Made by a program: the position numbers and the translations under genes
Shown here: positions 35,117 to 44,114 of the stretch, piece by piece
Numbering within the stretch: the first letter of the stretch is position 1
Layout of the letters: every line of letters begins with the position of its first letter
The notes under the pieces: generated by a model
Database searches by the model: none
The model's input: the letters and a program-made list of their open reading frames with translations, nothing else
What the model was told of the DNA's origin: nothing
Assembly: GCA_017468425.1 (NCBI GenBank)
Contig: JAFUIO010000022.1
Location: 1 to 64,000 of the forward strand
Source: Clostridia bacterium
GTDB taxonomy: Bacteria > Bacillota > Clostridia > Oscillospirales > Acutalibacteraceae
Direction: 5' to 3'
Length of the DNA: 64,000 bases

Positions 35117-37303
35117 ATGAATTTGAAAATCGCACTTGCCGGCAACCCTAACAGCGGCAAAACTACTCTTTTTAACCTGCTTACAGGCTCAAACCAATAT
35201 GTTGGTAACTGGCCCGGCGTAACGGTTGAGAAAAAAGAAGGTAAACTGAAAAAAAACGAGGGCGTTACCATAACTGACCTGCCCGGTATATATTCTCTTT
35301 CACCCTACACACTTGAAGAAGTTGTAGCAAGAGAATATCTTATAAACGAAAGACCTGACGCAATTTTAAACATCGTTGACGGTACAAATATTGAGAGAAA
35401 CCTTTATCTTACAACACAGCTTATGGAAATCGGCATTCCCGTTGTTATTGCTATCAATATGATGGATGTTGTAAGAAAAAACGGCGATAAGATCGATATT
35501 GAAAAACTCGGTCTTAAACTCGGTTGCAAGATTGTAGAAATTTCCGCTCTCAAAGGTGAAGGTGCACAGGAAGCGGCAGAGGCTGCTGTTGAAGCCGCAA
35601 AAAATCACAAGGCTGCTCATTCGCACATTTTCTCAGGTGAGGTTGAACACGCGCTTGCTCACATTGAAGAAGCAACAGTACATAATTTACCTGAATTCCA
35701 GCAGAGATGGTATTCTATTAAAATTTTTGAACGCGACAAAAAAGTTATTCAGCAGTTGAATATTGATAAAGATATTCTCACTCATATCGAAAAAGACATC
35801 TGCCACGTTGAAAAAGAATACGATGACGATGCAGAAAGCATTATAACTAATGACCGTTATGTTTATGTAGGCAGAATGCTTGACGGATGCTACAAGAAAA
35901 AGAACGCAGGAAAACTTACAACCTCTGATAAAATTGATAGCATTCTTACAAACAGAATTCTTGCTTTACCTATCTTTGTTATTATAATGCTTATTGTGTA
36001 CACACTTTCAATCGGCACTATCGGCGACTGGACAGTTGTGTTTATGAACGATGGCTTGTTCGGCTCATTCAAAGAACTGGTATCATCAGGTGACCTTCCT
36101 CAGTTTATGGGAAACTGGCTCAGTGTACCTGAACTTTTCGATAAATTCCTTCTTTCTGCAGACGGAACTCCCGTTGTTGCAGAGTGGCTTTACAGCCTTA
36201 TTCAGGACGGTATTGTAGGCGGCGTTGGTGCTGTTCTCGGTTTCGTTCCGCAGATGTTCGTACTTTTCCTTCTGCTTTCATTCCTTGAAGACTGCGGTTA
36301 TATGTCACGTGTTGCGTTTATCATGGACCGTATTTTCAGAAAATTCGGTTTATCGGGTAAAAGCTTCATACCGATGCTTGTAGGTTCAGGCTGCAGCGTT
36401 CCCGGAATTATGGCTTCACGTACAATAGATCAGGATCGCGACAGAAAAATGACAATTATGACAACTGCATTTATCCCCTGCGGTGCAAAAATGCCCATTG
36501 TAGGTATGATTGCAGGTGCGTTATTCAACGGCAATCCTCTTATAGCAACTTCAGCATATTTTGTTGGTGTTGCAGCGGTAATTATTTCAGGTCTTATCCT
36601 GAAAAAGACAAAAGCTTTTGCAGGCGACGCTTCTCCCTTTGTTATGGAGCTTCCCTCTTACCATATGCCTGTAGCATCAAACGTGTTAAGAACAACATGG
36701 GAACGCGGTTGGTCTTTCATCAAACGTGCAGGTACAGTTATTCTGGCCGCAAGCATTATTATCTGGACGCTTAATAACCTTTCATTTGAAGGCGGATTCC
36801 ATTTTATTACAGGCAATGAAAACTCAATTCTCAACACTATCGGCAGTGTAATTGCAGTAATTTTCAGACCTTTAGGTTTCGGAACATGGCAGGCAACAGT
36901 TGCAACAATTCTCGGCCTTGTTGCAAAAGAAGAAGTTGTAGGCGTTTTCGGTTCACTTTCAACAATGGGTGAAGCAGATTATGTTTCAATGGGCATTGAA
37001 TTCTTCGGCGGCAACAAATTATCAGGATATTCATTTATGATATTCAACCTTCTCTGCGCTCCCTGCTTTGCAGCTATGGGTGCAATAAAAAGAGAAATGA
37101 ACAATGCAAAATGGACACTTGCTGCAATATCTTATATGACTGTATTTGCATACGCAACATCACTCATCGTTTATCAGCTCGGAACACTTATCTCAACAGG
37201 TGTGTTCACTTTCGGTACAGCATCAGCAATTATAGTTCTTGCAATGGTTGTTTATCTTCTGGTACGCAAAAATAAATACGAAACAAAATCTTTGAAAAAA
37301 TAA
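35117..37303 (+). CDS. feoB: Ferrous iron transporter B
   Basis: This encodes 728 aa. The N-terminal G domain has GNPNSGKTTLFN (about 9-20), DLPGIYSL and AINMMDV, followed by the helical regulatory region, then about ten membrane helices. Gate segments GSGCSVPGIMASR and IPCGAKMPIVG are complete, including the cysteine-bearing iron-path motif. It imports Fe2+ with help of its GTPase domain. It is followed 11 bases later by the small Cys-rich partner. Confidence 0.97.
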   Translation: MNLKIALAGNPNSGKTTLFNLLTGSNQYVGNWPGVTVEKKEGKLKKNEGVTITDLPGIYSLSPYTLEEVVAREYLINERPDAILNIVDGTNIERNLYLTTQLMEIGIPVVIAINMMDVVRKNGDKIDIEKLGLKLGCKIVEISALKGEGAQEAAEAAVEAAKNHKAAHSHIFSGEVEHALAHIEEATVHNLPEFQQRWYSIKIFERDKKVIQQLNIDKDILTHIEKDICHVEKEYDDDAESIITNDRYVYVGRMLDGCYKKKNAGKLTTSDKIDSILTNRILALPIFVIIMLIVYTLSIGTIGDWTVVFMNDGLFGSFKELVSSGDLPQFMGNWLSVPELFDKFLLSADGTPVVAEWLYSLIQDGIVGGVGAVLGFVPQMFVLFLLLSFLEDCGYMSRVAFIMDRIFRKFGLSGKSFIPMLVGSGCSVPGIMASRTIDQDRDRKMTIMTTAFIPCGAKMPIVGMIAGALFNGNPLIATSAYFVGVAAVIISGLILKKTKAFAGDASPFVMELPSYHMPVASNVLRTTWERGWSFIKRAGTVILAASIIIWTLNNLSFEGGFHFITGNENSILNTIGSVIAVIFRPLGFGTWQATVATILGLVAKEEVVGVFGSLSTMGEADYVSMGIEFFGGNKLSGYSFMIFNLLCAPCFAAMGAIKREMNNAKWTLAAISYMTVFAYATSLIVYQLGTLISTGVFTFGTASAIIVLAMVVYLLVRKNKYETKSLKK

Positions 37304-37314
37304 GGAGAAAAATT

Positions 37315-37473
37315 ATGACCTGGCAGACAATAGTTGTGGCGGCAATTGTTGCAGCAGTGTTTGCGGCAATTATCGTCAAAGGCTTAATCAACAAGAAAAA
37401 CGGCAAAAGCTCCTGCTCCTGCAGCTCTTGCGGCGGATGTGCAAACAAGGAACATTGCCACAGTAACAAATAA
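37315..37473 (+). CDS. FeoB-associated Cys-rich membrane protein
   Basis: This encodes 52 aa behind AAGGAG. One transmembrane helix (about 5-22) is followed by a basic turn (NKKNGK) and a tail with five clustered cysteines (CSCSSCGGC) plus CH-C/H residues, matching the small FeoB-associated family. It probably assists FeoB, perhaps by binding iron at the membrane. Confidence 0.9.
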   Translation: MTWQTIVVAAIVAAVFAAIIVKGLINKKNGKSSCSCSSCGGCANKEHCHSNK

Positions 37474-37475
37474 AC

Positions 37476-37514
37476 AAAAGCTGAAGTCATCTTCAAAAAG
37501 TGACTTCAGCTTTT
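37476..37514. terminator. Bidirectional terminator between feo and the lipoprotein gene
   Basis: AAAAGCTGAAGTCA (37476-37489) pairs perfectly with TGACTTCAGCTTTT (37501-37514), giving T-runs on both strands between convergent genes. Confidence 0.85.
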
Positions 37515-37522
37515 AATTTTTA

Positions 37523-38257
37523 TCAGTCAAAAAGATATGCAAGTATATCATCAGACAAACTTGAGTTATATGGCTTTATGGGACCTGACCGATACTGTCC
37601 GTCTTTCATAAAGAAAATAACATTTTTATACTCTCCGTCAAGAGCAATAAGCACTTTTTCAAAAAAGAACGTATACTGTGATTTCGAGCCGTCAAGATTG
37701 CCTACTCCGTGAAGACCGTTTATAAGATGTACACCTTCAAAAGAAATTTCAAGACATAAGTTTTCTGCTTTGATTTTATCTGTCAGAGTATTGTCAACGT
37801 AAAGCTTGGCCATCCCGAATCTTTCATTTTTTGTTACTTTGTTGATTATGGGAAGAATATCTTTATCCATCATTTCTTTTGTTATATCCTGAGGTTTGCC
37901 GTTGTGGTAAAACACTGCACCTTCTGTAGGATAAAAGAAATCTATGGTCACATCAGGAACAGCGGTTGTCCTTTCCCGTGTTGTATCAGGTACGTTTGTT
38001 TTCGTGGTATTTTCCGATGACGGATGATTTTCTTTTGTGGTTTTTTCTGTTGTTTCTTCGGTTGTTGTTTCAATTTTTTCTGCCATCTCGGTTTTATCAT
38101 CAATAACAGAAGAAATTTCTTCCCTGATTGCAGGTGCAATCTTCGTTTCGTAAGTATTATTCTCCGTAACTATTTCTTCTTTTTCCGCACCGCACGATGT
38201 CAGCACGACCATTGACAAAATTACAGTTATAAGGGCAATAAAAATATTTTTGCGCAT
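37523..38257 (-). CDS. Uncharacterised lipoprotein of a sigma-factor operon
   Basis: This encodes 244 aa from ATG 38257 (AAGGAGTG upstream). The signal peptide ends VLTSC with Cys21. Residues about 40-115 are Glu/Thr-rich. The C-terminal 130 residues form a compact domain (VTIDFFYPTEGAVFYHNGKP through LSDDILAYLFD) that I do not recognise. It follows the anti-sigma-like gene by 27 bases. It may be the extracytoplasmic sensor or target of the sigma system; this is inference. Confidence 0.6.
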   Translation of the reverse strand: MRKNIFIALITVILSMVVLTSCGAEKEEIVTENNTYETKIAPAIREEISSVIDDKTEMAEKIETTTEETTEKTTKENHPSSENTTKTNVPDTTRERTTAVPDVTIDFFYPTEGAVFYHNGKPQDITKEMMDKDILPIINKVTKNERFGMAKLYVDNTLTDKIKAENLCLEISFEGVHLINGLHGVGNLDGSKSQYTFFFEKVLIALDGEYKNVIFFMKDGQYRSGPIKPYNSSLSDDILAYLFD

Positions 38258-38284
38258 AAAATCACTCCTTGTAAGCCACATCAC

Positions 38285-39142
38285 TTAAAGGATAGTTTTT
38301 GCCAATTCTATTGCCTCCTGATGAGATGATTCTAAAGTAATTCTGTATGCGTTATTCTTTACACTATAGGTAATTGTGCTTGTGTTGTTTTCAGTTCTGA
38401 CATTAACCGAAACAGAATTAACGGTAACAAGAGTTTCCTCTGCCACAGATTCTGATTTATGAGTTGTGGAGGCAGAATTACCCTGTCCTTTTGTGATTGT
38501 GATATTTAATTTTTTACCTTTTGCGGGGGCTGAAAATTCTGCAGAATTTCCATTGAAATTCACCGGTGTTTTGATTTTAAGAAGCACCACATCCTTAGGC
38601 AGTACGGTATCATCAAAGCCTTCGGCTTTCAACTGTTCACTTACTGCAGGCGGAAGTGTAGTATCATCTTTATGACCTTTCAATGAAGTTTCAGCTTTCT
38701 TTGTTGTTGAAATTTCGCCTTTCAGAGATGTCTCCTCTTTGTCAGAAGTTTCTTCCGTCAATTCATCATAAGAAGTGTCTTTTGTCACATCAGAAGAAGT
38801 CACGCTTTCGGTGGCGCCTGAAGTTGAAGGAGTAACATCTGTTGCGGGTTTAACAGGCGCAGGTGTTTCTCCCAACTTTCCGAAAGCAGCAACGTTAACG
38901 AAAATCAGCACGGCTGCCGCAGCGGCAAACAAAATAAATTTAATGTATGCCGGTTTTTTCTTTTTTGCTTGTACAGGAGCTTTCTTTTCGTTCAATACGT
39001 CAATGCAACACTCGATTAATTCGGTGTCCATTTCGCTTTCATCTTTCTGAAGCTCATTCTCTATTAATTTTTCAAGTTCTTCTTTTGTAAAATCAACGCT
39101 TCTGTCTTTAAGAAGATTGATTAAATCTGAACTTTTAATCAC
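38285..39142 (-). CDS. Anti-sigma-factor-like single-pass membrane protein
   Basis: This encodes 285 aa starting at GTG 39142; an ATG nine bases upstream lies too close to GAGGG. A short cytoplasmic helical part (about 1-60, with ECCIDVLN) precedes one transmembrane helix (about 66-88) and a long Thr/Glu/Lys-rich external linker. The final 110 residues carry two beta-rich stretches (VKIKTPVNFNGNSAEF-type and SVNVRTENNTSTITYSV). It follows the sigma gene in the same operon, the standard place of an anti-sigma factor, but no zinc (HxxxCxxC) motif is visible. Confidence 0.65.
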   Translation of the reverse strand: MIKSSDLINLLKDRSVDFTKEELEKLIENELQKDESEMDTELIECCIDVLNEKKAPVQAKKKKPAYIKFILFAAAAAVLIFVNVAAFGKLGETPAPVKPATDVTPSTSGATESVTSSDVTKDTSYDELTEETSDKEETSLKGEISTTKKAETSLKGHKDDTTLPPAVSEQLKAEGFDDTVLPKDVVLLKIKTPVNFNGNSAEFSAPAKGKKLNITITKGQGNSASTTHKSESVAEETLVTVNSVSVNVRTENNTSTITYSVKNNAYRITLESSHQEAIELAKTIL

Positions 39143-39210
39143 CAGAATCATCCCTCACTTATATAGTCTTTAAAAATCCGGAATGTTACACAATTTATTA
39201 TAAAAATTTT

Positions 39211-39732
39211 TTACTTCAATACTTCGCGGATTGCTTTTTTCACTTTTCTTTTAACTCTGAAAATCTGTTGCCTGAAATTGTTTTCTGAAATTCCCATTTT
39301 TTCTGCAATTTCTTTGCCTGAATTCTTCTTGATACAGAAATCTTCTATAAGCGCTTTTTCTTTATCTGAAAGTGTGCCGAGAATTTCCTGAAGATGTTTT
39401 TCAATTTCTTTTTCAGTTATTCCTTCGGTGCCCGAGTAATCAAAATCTTCATTCGCTTTTACATATTCTTCTTCAAAAGGCACTTCTGTCTGTGTTTTTT
39501 TATTCTCCGCTTTATAAATATCGTTAATTTTATTAGATGCAACTTTTGTCAGCCATGCTTTAGGGTTCGTTATCTCTTTTTCATCGTGCAAAAAATTAAG
39601 CAAAGCAAGGAAAATATCCTGCAAGCAGTCATCCACCAAATCAGGATGGCTGCTTAATTTGTATGTACAGAATTTTCTGATGTAAGCTTCATTTTCCTGC
39701 CAGATTTGTTCGGCTACTCTGATTTCATCCAA
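39211..39732 (-). CDS. ECF-type RNA polymerase sigma factor
   Basis: This encodes 173 aa from TTG 39732 (AGGAGTG upstream). Region 2 includes LVDDCLQDIFLALLNFL and AWLTKVASNKINDIYKA. Region 4 is LSDKEKALIEDFC...SGKEIAEKMGISENNFRQQIFRVK in parts. There is no region 3, as in extracytoplasmic-function sigma factors. A promoter on the minus strand (TTGACA complement at 39792-39797, TATGAT complement at 39770-39775, 16 bp apart) serves it. It is divergent from the phage-like cassette. Confidence 0.88.
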   Translation of the reverse strand: MDEIRVAEQIWQENEAYIRKFCTYKLSSHPDLVDDCLQDIFLALLNFLHDEKEITNPKAWLTKVASNKINDIYKAENKKTQTEVPFEEEYVKANEDFDYSGTEGITEKEIEKHLQEILGTLSDKEKALIEDFCIKKNSGKEIAEKMGISENNFRQQIFRVKRKVKKAIREVLK

Positions 39733-39769
39733 GATATTCCGTCACTCCTAAAAATACTTATACATCTTA

Positions 39770-39797
39770 ATCATAATGTTTTTTGAAATTTTGTCAA
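39770..39797 (-). promoter_or_regulatory. Promoter of the ECF sigma operon
   Basis: On the minus strand TTGACA (39797-39792) and TATGAT (39775-39770) with 16-bp spacing, 38 bases upstream of the TTG start. Confidence 0.65.
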
Positions 39798-39869
39798 TAT
39801 TTATCGGGAAATTTGTCAACAGTATTTCTTTGCAAAGTCCCAAAAATCACCCTTTACCCCGCCTTTTCG

Positions 39870-39924
39870 TTGAAAAAACGTCAAATCTCCTCTACACTAA
39901 AAAACGTAACCGAACATTTGTTCG
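39870..39924 (+). promoter_or_regulatory. Promoter with LexA (SOS) box controlling the phage-like cassette
   Basis: TTGAAA (39870-39875) and TACACT (39893-39898) are 17 bp apart. Just downstream, CGAACATTTGTTCG (39911-39924) is a perfect inverted repeat of the CGAAC-N4-GTTCG form that LexA/DinR binds in Gram-positive bacteria. Located at about +6 to +19, it would block transcription until DNA damage. Confidence 0.75.
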
Positions 39925-39953
39925 CTTATAAAAGAGAAAGGAGAAATAAAAAT

Positions 39954-40574
39954 TTGACAAAAAAACCTCGTTATTCAATGCAATTTTTATCAGGGGAGGT
40001 GCTCTCGGCAGAAAAAGAATTTGACTGCCTGTACGACGAAAATCTTGAGGCACCGCAGGAGTATCTGGAGAGAAAGCGAAAACGCGATATGCAGAAGCTT
40101 ATACTTTTTATTATGGAAAATGAACTTGATGAAACAAGAAAAACCATTTTCAGACGCGTATTTTTTGACGGAGTAAAAATTGCAGATGTTGCAAAAGAAA
40201 TGGGTATATGCACTTCCAATGCCTACAAGCATTACGAAAAAGCATTAAAGAGAATGGAGGAAAACCTCAGGTATGTGGTATTTTACCAGAACAGCTGCAG
40301 AAACGATAAACTGCTGCCTCTTGAAGTGATGAAGCAAAATGCAATTACATCAAAAAGCCAGACTTCTCTTCCCGTAATTTCAATGAGAATTTCCCGATTG
40401 ATGGCAAAAAACAACATCACAATAAATAATCTTTGTCGTTGTACCGGAATAAACCGCAAACGCTTTGAAAGCATTTTCCGCGGAGAAACTCAGCTTGCAG
40501 CAGATGAAATAACGTCTTTGTCAGGTTTTTTCGGCGTTACTACTGATTATATTTTGAAGGGGGATTTATCTTGA
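39954..40574 (+). CDS. Regulator with sigma-region-4-like and XRE-like helix-turn-helix domains
   Basis: This encodes 206 aa from TTG 39954 (GGAG ten bases upstream); the upstream in-frame ATG lies ahead of the promoter and LexA box and is rejected. Residues about 38-110 resemble a sigma-70 region 4 helix-turn-helix (RRVFFDGVKIADVAKEMGIC, NAYKHYEKALKRMEE). Residues about 140-205 resemble an XRE domain (ISRLMAKNNITINNLCRCTG, RKRFESIFRGE, ITSLSGFFGVTTDYIL). The combination in one small protein is unusual. It is first behind the SOS promoter and probably activates or times the downstream genes, like phage late regulators. Confidence 0.65.
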   Translation: MTKKPRYSMQFLSGEVLSAEKEFDCLYDENLEAPQEYLERKRKRDMQKLILFIMENELDETRKTIFRRVFFDGVKIADVAKEMGICTSNAYKHYEKALKRMEENLRYVVFYQNSCRNDKLLPLEVMKQNAITSKSQTSLPVISMRISRLMAKNNITINNLCRCTGINRKRFESIFRGETQLAADEITSLSGFFGVTTDYILKGDLS

Positions 40575-40786
40575 ACAAAACCTTGGAAGAACTCGGAGAA
40601 GAATATCTCAGGGAAATTGACGCCATCAATGAAAAAATTGATATTTACCGCAAAAGACTGAAGAAGGCTATGAAAGACCATAACTGTGATGAAATTTTTA
40701 TTACCCGTAAACTTCTTCGTGTCTTTTATGAGCAGCGGTACGAAATGACAGATAACGCAAGACAGCTCATCAACTATTATTCCTGA
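40571..40786 (+). CDS. Small coiled-coil protein of the phage-like cassette
   Basis: This encodes 71 aa from TTG 40571 (GGGGG six bases upstream), overlapping the regulator's stop by four bases. It is nearly all helix and highly charged (LGEEYLREIDAINEKIDIYRKRLKKAM in parts), with a basic middle and ITRKLLRVFYEQRYEMTD. No family is recognised. Coupled translation with the regulator suggests a partner or accessory structural protein. Confidence 0.6.
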   Translation: MNKTLEELGEEYLREIDAINEKIDIYRKRLKKAMKDHNCDEIFITRKLLRVFYEQRYEMTDNARQLINYYS

Positions 40787-40803
40787 GGCAGAAAGGAATA
40801 AGT

Positions 40804-42534
40804 ATGACAGATATACTCATAACCATGAATCCTTCGGGTACATTCAGCTTCGATGGCGATTGTGGCAGAGTGGAAGAATATTGTGCGAAAAGGCTGAAAA
40901 TAAAACTGAATACTACGTTTATGACTTCGCCTATAAATTATTTCACGCTGAGTTTTGAACCTTACTCTCTCTCCCGCAAAATCATAACTGAAAATATTTA
41001 TGTAGGTTCAGACAAGACAGACGGAATATACTACTCAAACGGATATATTTATTGCCCGATTTATGATTATATAGCCGTATCACCAAACGTTATGGTGCAG
41101 GTTGACGGGTACGAAACAGATCCTGAGGGAAATGTTTTATCAATTATAAAATCGGGGATTTTCACGCTTGAGTTCGGCGAGTCGCTTACAGGCGAAGGCA
41201 TCATGGTTGAAACAACAAGACCTGATGTGAAGTTTGAAGAAAGTGTGAAAAACATCGTAAACAACACCTTAAGCAATTACATTTTTGATGGTGAAAACCT
41301 TAAAAGACTTTCTGTTGCCGGAAATAAAATCAAAGTGCTGACAATCACTACCTCTCATCTTCAGGATTCCAGCGTTACCAGCACAAAAATTGCAAACAAT
41401 GCAGTTGTAACAGATAACATATCAGACTACAGCGTTACAACACCAAAAATTGCAGATGGGGCAGTAACGGAAAAGAAGCTTGCAGATAACTCCGTCACAA
41501 CATCAAAAGTTGCAGACAAGAATATCACGTCAACTAAAATTGCTGACGGTGCCGTAACAGGCTCAAAACTTGCTTACTACAGCGTCGGAGATTCCAAACT
41601 CCGACCAAATGCTGTTATAACCTCCAAAATCGCTGACGGCAGTGTTACACCTGCAAAACTTGACAGAACATATATCACCCATCACCAGAGCCTTGCAGGT
41701 TATGCCACACAGGAATGGATTTCCAAGCAGAATTATGTAACAGATATTTCAATGAAGGCAGACCGTTCCGAATTACCGACAAAACTCAGTCAGCTTACCA
41801 ATGATATGGCTGTTTCATATAATTCACAAAAACTGACTGACAAACAGAAAGCAATTGCTTTGCAGAATATCGGTGCAATAAAAGCAGAATCGGGTAAAGG
41901 ATTGTCCTCAAACGATTTTACTGATGAAGACAAAGAAAAGCTCAATATGGCTCTTACCGAACATCAGGATATTTCAATGAAAGCTGACCGTTCCGAATTA
42001 CCCTCAAAGCTCAGTGAACTTGAAAATGACCTTGACCTGCCGACAAAGCTCAGCGATTTTGAAAATGACACCGCAGTGAGTTTTTCTTCTGTTCAGACGC
42101 TTGCTGACGAGCAGAAAAACATTGCATTGGAAAATATAGGTGCTGTTAAAGCAGAAGCAGGCAAAACACTTTCATCAAACGATTTTACTGATGAAGACAA
42201 AGAAAAACTCAGTAAGGCTCTCACCGAACATCAGGATATTTCGATGAAAGCTGACAAAAGTGAATTGTCTGAGGTTTCGTTTTCAGGTGAATACGGCGAT
42301 TTAAAAAATCTTCCTGACCTTGAAGAAATAAAGAACAGATTCACTGAAGAAATGAAGGCGCATTACGATGCTTCTTATGAACACTCACTCAAAGAACACG
42401 CTCCTGCAGATGCGGAGGAAAATGTTATTGAAACAATTATATTCAACGGCAACGAAACGGAAGTTTATGAAAAGCAAGTCGCATTAACTACGCTTGAACA
42501 CACCGTTTACGAGCCGGTTTTTGTGGAGGTATAA
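40804..42534 (+). CDS. Phage tail-fibre/baseplate protein (BppU-like)
   Basis: This encodes 576 aa. Residues about 1-120 form a beta-rich domain (NYFTLSFEPYSLSRKIITENIYVG in parts) like the N-terminal BppU domain that anchors receptor-binding proteins to baseplates. Residues about 185-290 contain degenerate repeats of the type IADGAVT-KLADNSVTTSKVAD. From 300 on there are duplicated blocks (DISMKADRSELPTKLS, LSSNDFTDEDKEKL, ALTEHQ), typical of elongated trimeric fibres. It is likely a host- or target-binding fibre. Confidence 0.75.
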   Translation: MTDILITMNPSGTFSFDGDCGRVEEYCAKRLKIKLNTTFMTSPINYFTLSFEPYSLSRKIITENIYVGSDKTDGIYYSNGYIYCPIYDYIAVSPNVMVQVDGYETDPEGNVLSIIKSGIFTLEFGESLTGEGIMVETTRPDVKFEESVKNIVNNTLSNYIFDGENLKRLSVAGNKIKVLTITTSHLQDSSVTSTKIANNAVVTDNISDYSVTTPKIADGAVTEKKLADNSVTTSKVADKNITSTKIADGAVTGSKLAYYSVGDSKLRPNAVITSKIADGSVTPAKLDRTYITHHQSLAGYATQEWISKQNYVTDISMKADRSELPTKLSQLTNDMAVSYNSQKLTDKQKAIALQNIGAIKAESGKGLSSNDFTDEDKEKLNMALTEHQDISMKADRSELPSKLSELENDLDLPTKLSDFENDTAVSFSSVQTLADEQKNIALENIGAVKAEAGKTLSSNDFTDEDKEKLSKALTEHQDISMKADKSELSEVSFSGEYGDLKNLPDLEEIKNRFTEEMKAHYDASYEHSLKEHAPADAEENVIETIIFNGNETEVYEKQVALTTLEHTVYEPVFVEV

Positions 42535-42535
42535 A

Positions 42536-44101
42536 ATGATTAAATACGTTTTGAATTCTGACGGTAACAGTTATACCGCTATAAGCGAAAGCGACAGAAC
42601 GATAGAAAAAGCAATAATCCCCGATACATATGAGGGACTACCCGTAACAGAAGTAAAAGTATCCTATGAGGGTTTTGAAAACCTGAAAGAAATTTTCATC
42701 GGCAATAATGTAACAAAAACAGGTTACGGAACATTCAACTGCCCTGAACTGAAAAAAATATACCTGGGCAAATCCGTCACTTCAATCAGCGGACCTTTTA
42801 TTGAAAGTGTCAATCTTTCCGATGTTTATTTTTCAGGGAGCGAAGAAGATTTCAATAATCTCTACGTTGTTACTGTTGATGAAAGCAACGAGATTTTTCA
42901 TAACGCCCGAAAACATTACGGTGTTCTTGGAAAAAGTGTTGTTATCACTTACAACAAAGAAGAACTTTTCCCCTATACTCATTGGAATTGTATAAAAGGA
43001 AAACCTGAAACTATCAGTTCAGAAAATGTAGCATATAATAATTCTACAAGCGGTCTTGAATCGGATACGGTAAAAGACGCTATCGATGAACTTAACGCAC
43101 GTCATTTTGATGCATCTTCCCTTGAAAGCTGGGAGGAACTGAAGCACCTTGTCCGTTCCGGCAGAGCAGCAGACCTTATAAAAATCGGTGATAAATTTTC
43201 CTGCAATAAAGACGGAACGGAAATTATCTGGGATGTTATCGGAATTGATATAGATACACCCGAAGACAGCGAATTTTCCCATTCAATAACTCTCCAGTTA
43301 AGTGATTGCTATATCAACATTCCTTTTTCTGTTCCCGAGCTTTCTTATTATTCTATGTACAAGCTTAAGGCAGGACAATATTATCTGGGTCTCAAAAACT
43401 ACGCATCAGAAACATTGTATTATTCTTTTACAATCCCTGAAGATCTTCCCGCAGACACCGGTTTCAGAATTTCAGAAAACCTTGTATATGTTTATAATAA
43501 CAAATATTCGTCTCCCATTATGACACTCAGCATAGACAGCACATCCGCTTCACCTGAAGATATGACGGGCACATTGCTTAAAGGTGAAAACTATGCAATA
43601 AACTCAAGTATGGGTACTGTAAATTATAAAAAATCAGTTATAAGACAGTGGCTGAATGCCGACGGAACAGACTGGTATGTACCTGAAGACATCAACAATC
43701 TGCCGCCTCTGGATTATATAAATGTTCCGGGCTTTATGAGCGGATTAGATGAAGATTTTCTGGATGCAATAAGTCCTGTAAAGAAAAAAACTGTTTTACC
43801 AGACGGCACAGAGGTTGAAACTTCAGATAAATTTTTTCTTCTGAGCGTTGAAGAAGTTTACGGAAAAATCGGCAATGCATATCCGTTTTATAAAAACAAC
43901 TCGAATCAGTCGGAGGCCGGTAATCTTGCTGATGCAATCCGGGTTAAGAGTTTTAACGGCACAGCACGTCATTGGTGGCTGAGAGATTCTGCAAGCGGAG
44001 ACAATGGTTATATGCGAGTTCTTACCGATGGCGGTCTCGGTTCCGTAAAAGCGGCTAAAATTCTCGCTTACGGTGCAGCACCGGCCTGTTGTATATGTTA
44101 A
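42536..44101 (+). CDS. BspA-type leucine-rich repeat and DUF6273 protein of the tail module
   Basis: This encodes 521 aa from ATG 42536, two bases after the fibre gene stop (GGAGG upstream). Residues about 20-105 carry BspA/LRR_5-like repeats (IPDTYEGLPVTEVKV, FENLKEIFIGNNVT, CPELKKIYLGKSVT). Residues about 180-521 fit DUF6273: IRQWLNADGTDWYVP, KFFLLSVEEVYG, and WWLRDSASGDNGYMRVLTDGG in parts. DUF6273 is a formylglycine-enzyme/C-type-lectin-like fold often found at phage tail tips. It ends in AACCIC-like cysteines (PACCIC). It may present a binding surface with the fibre. Confidence 0.7.
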   Translation: MIKYVLNSDGNSYTAISESDRTIEKAIIPDTYEGLPVTEVKVSYEGFENLKEIFIGNNVTKTGYGTFNCPELKKIYLGKSVTSISGPFIESVNLSDVYFSGSEEDFNNLYVVTVDESNEIFHNARKHYGVLGKSVVITYNKEELFPYTHWNCIKGKPETISSENVAYNNSTSGLESDTVKDAIDELNARHFDASSLESWEELKHLVRSGRAADLIKIGDKFSCNKDGTEIIWDVIGIDIDTPEDSEFSHSITLQLSDCYINIPFSVPELSYYSMYKLKAGQYYLGLKNYASETLYYSFTIPEDLPADTGFRISENLVYVYNNKYSSPIMTLSIDSTSASPEDMTGTLLKGENYAINSSMGTVNYKKSVIRQWLNADGTDWYVPEDINNLPPLDYINVPGFMSGLDEDFLDAISPVKKKTVLPDGTEVETSDKFFLLSVEEVYGKIGNAYPFYKNNSNQSEAGNLADAIRVKSFNGTARHWWLRDSASGDNGYMRVLTDGGLGSVKAAKILAYGAAPACCIC

Positions 44102-44114
44102 GAGGTGAAGTTAT

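Noticed and set aside
42536..44101. Diversity-generating retroelement target protein
   Set aside because: The C-terminal lectin-like fold invites this, but no reverse transcriptase or template repeat is in the window.
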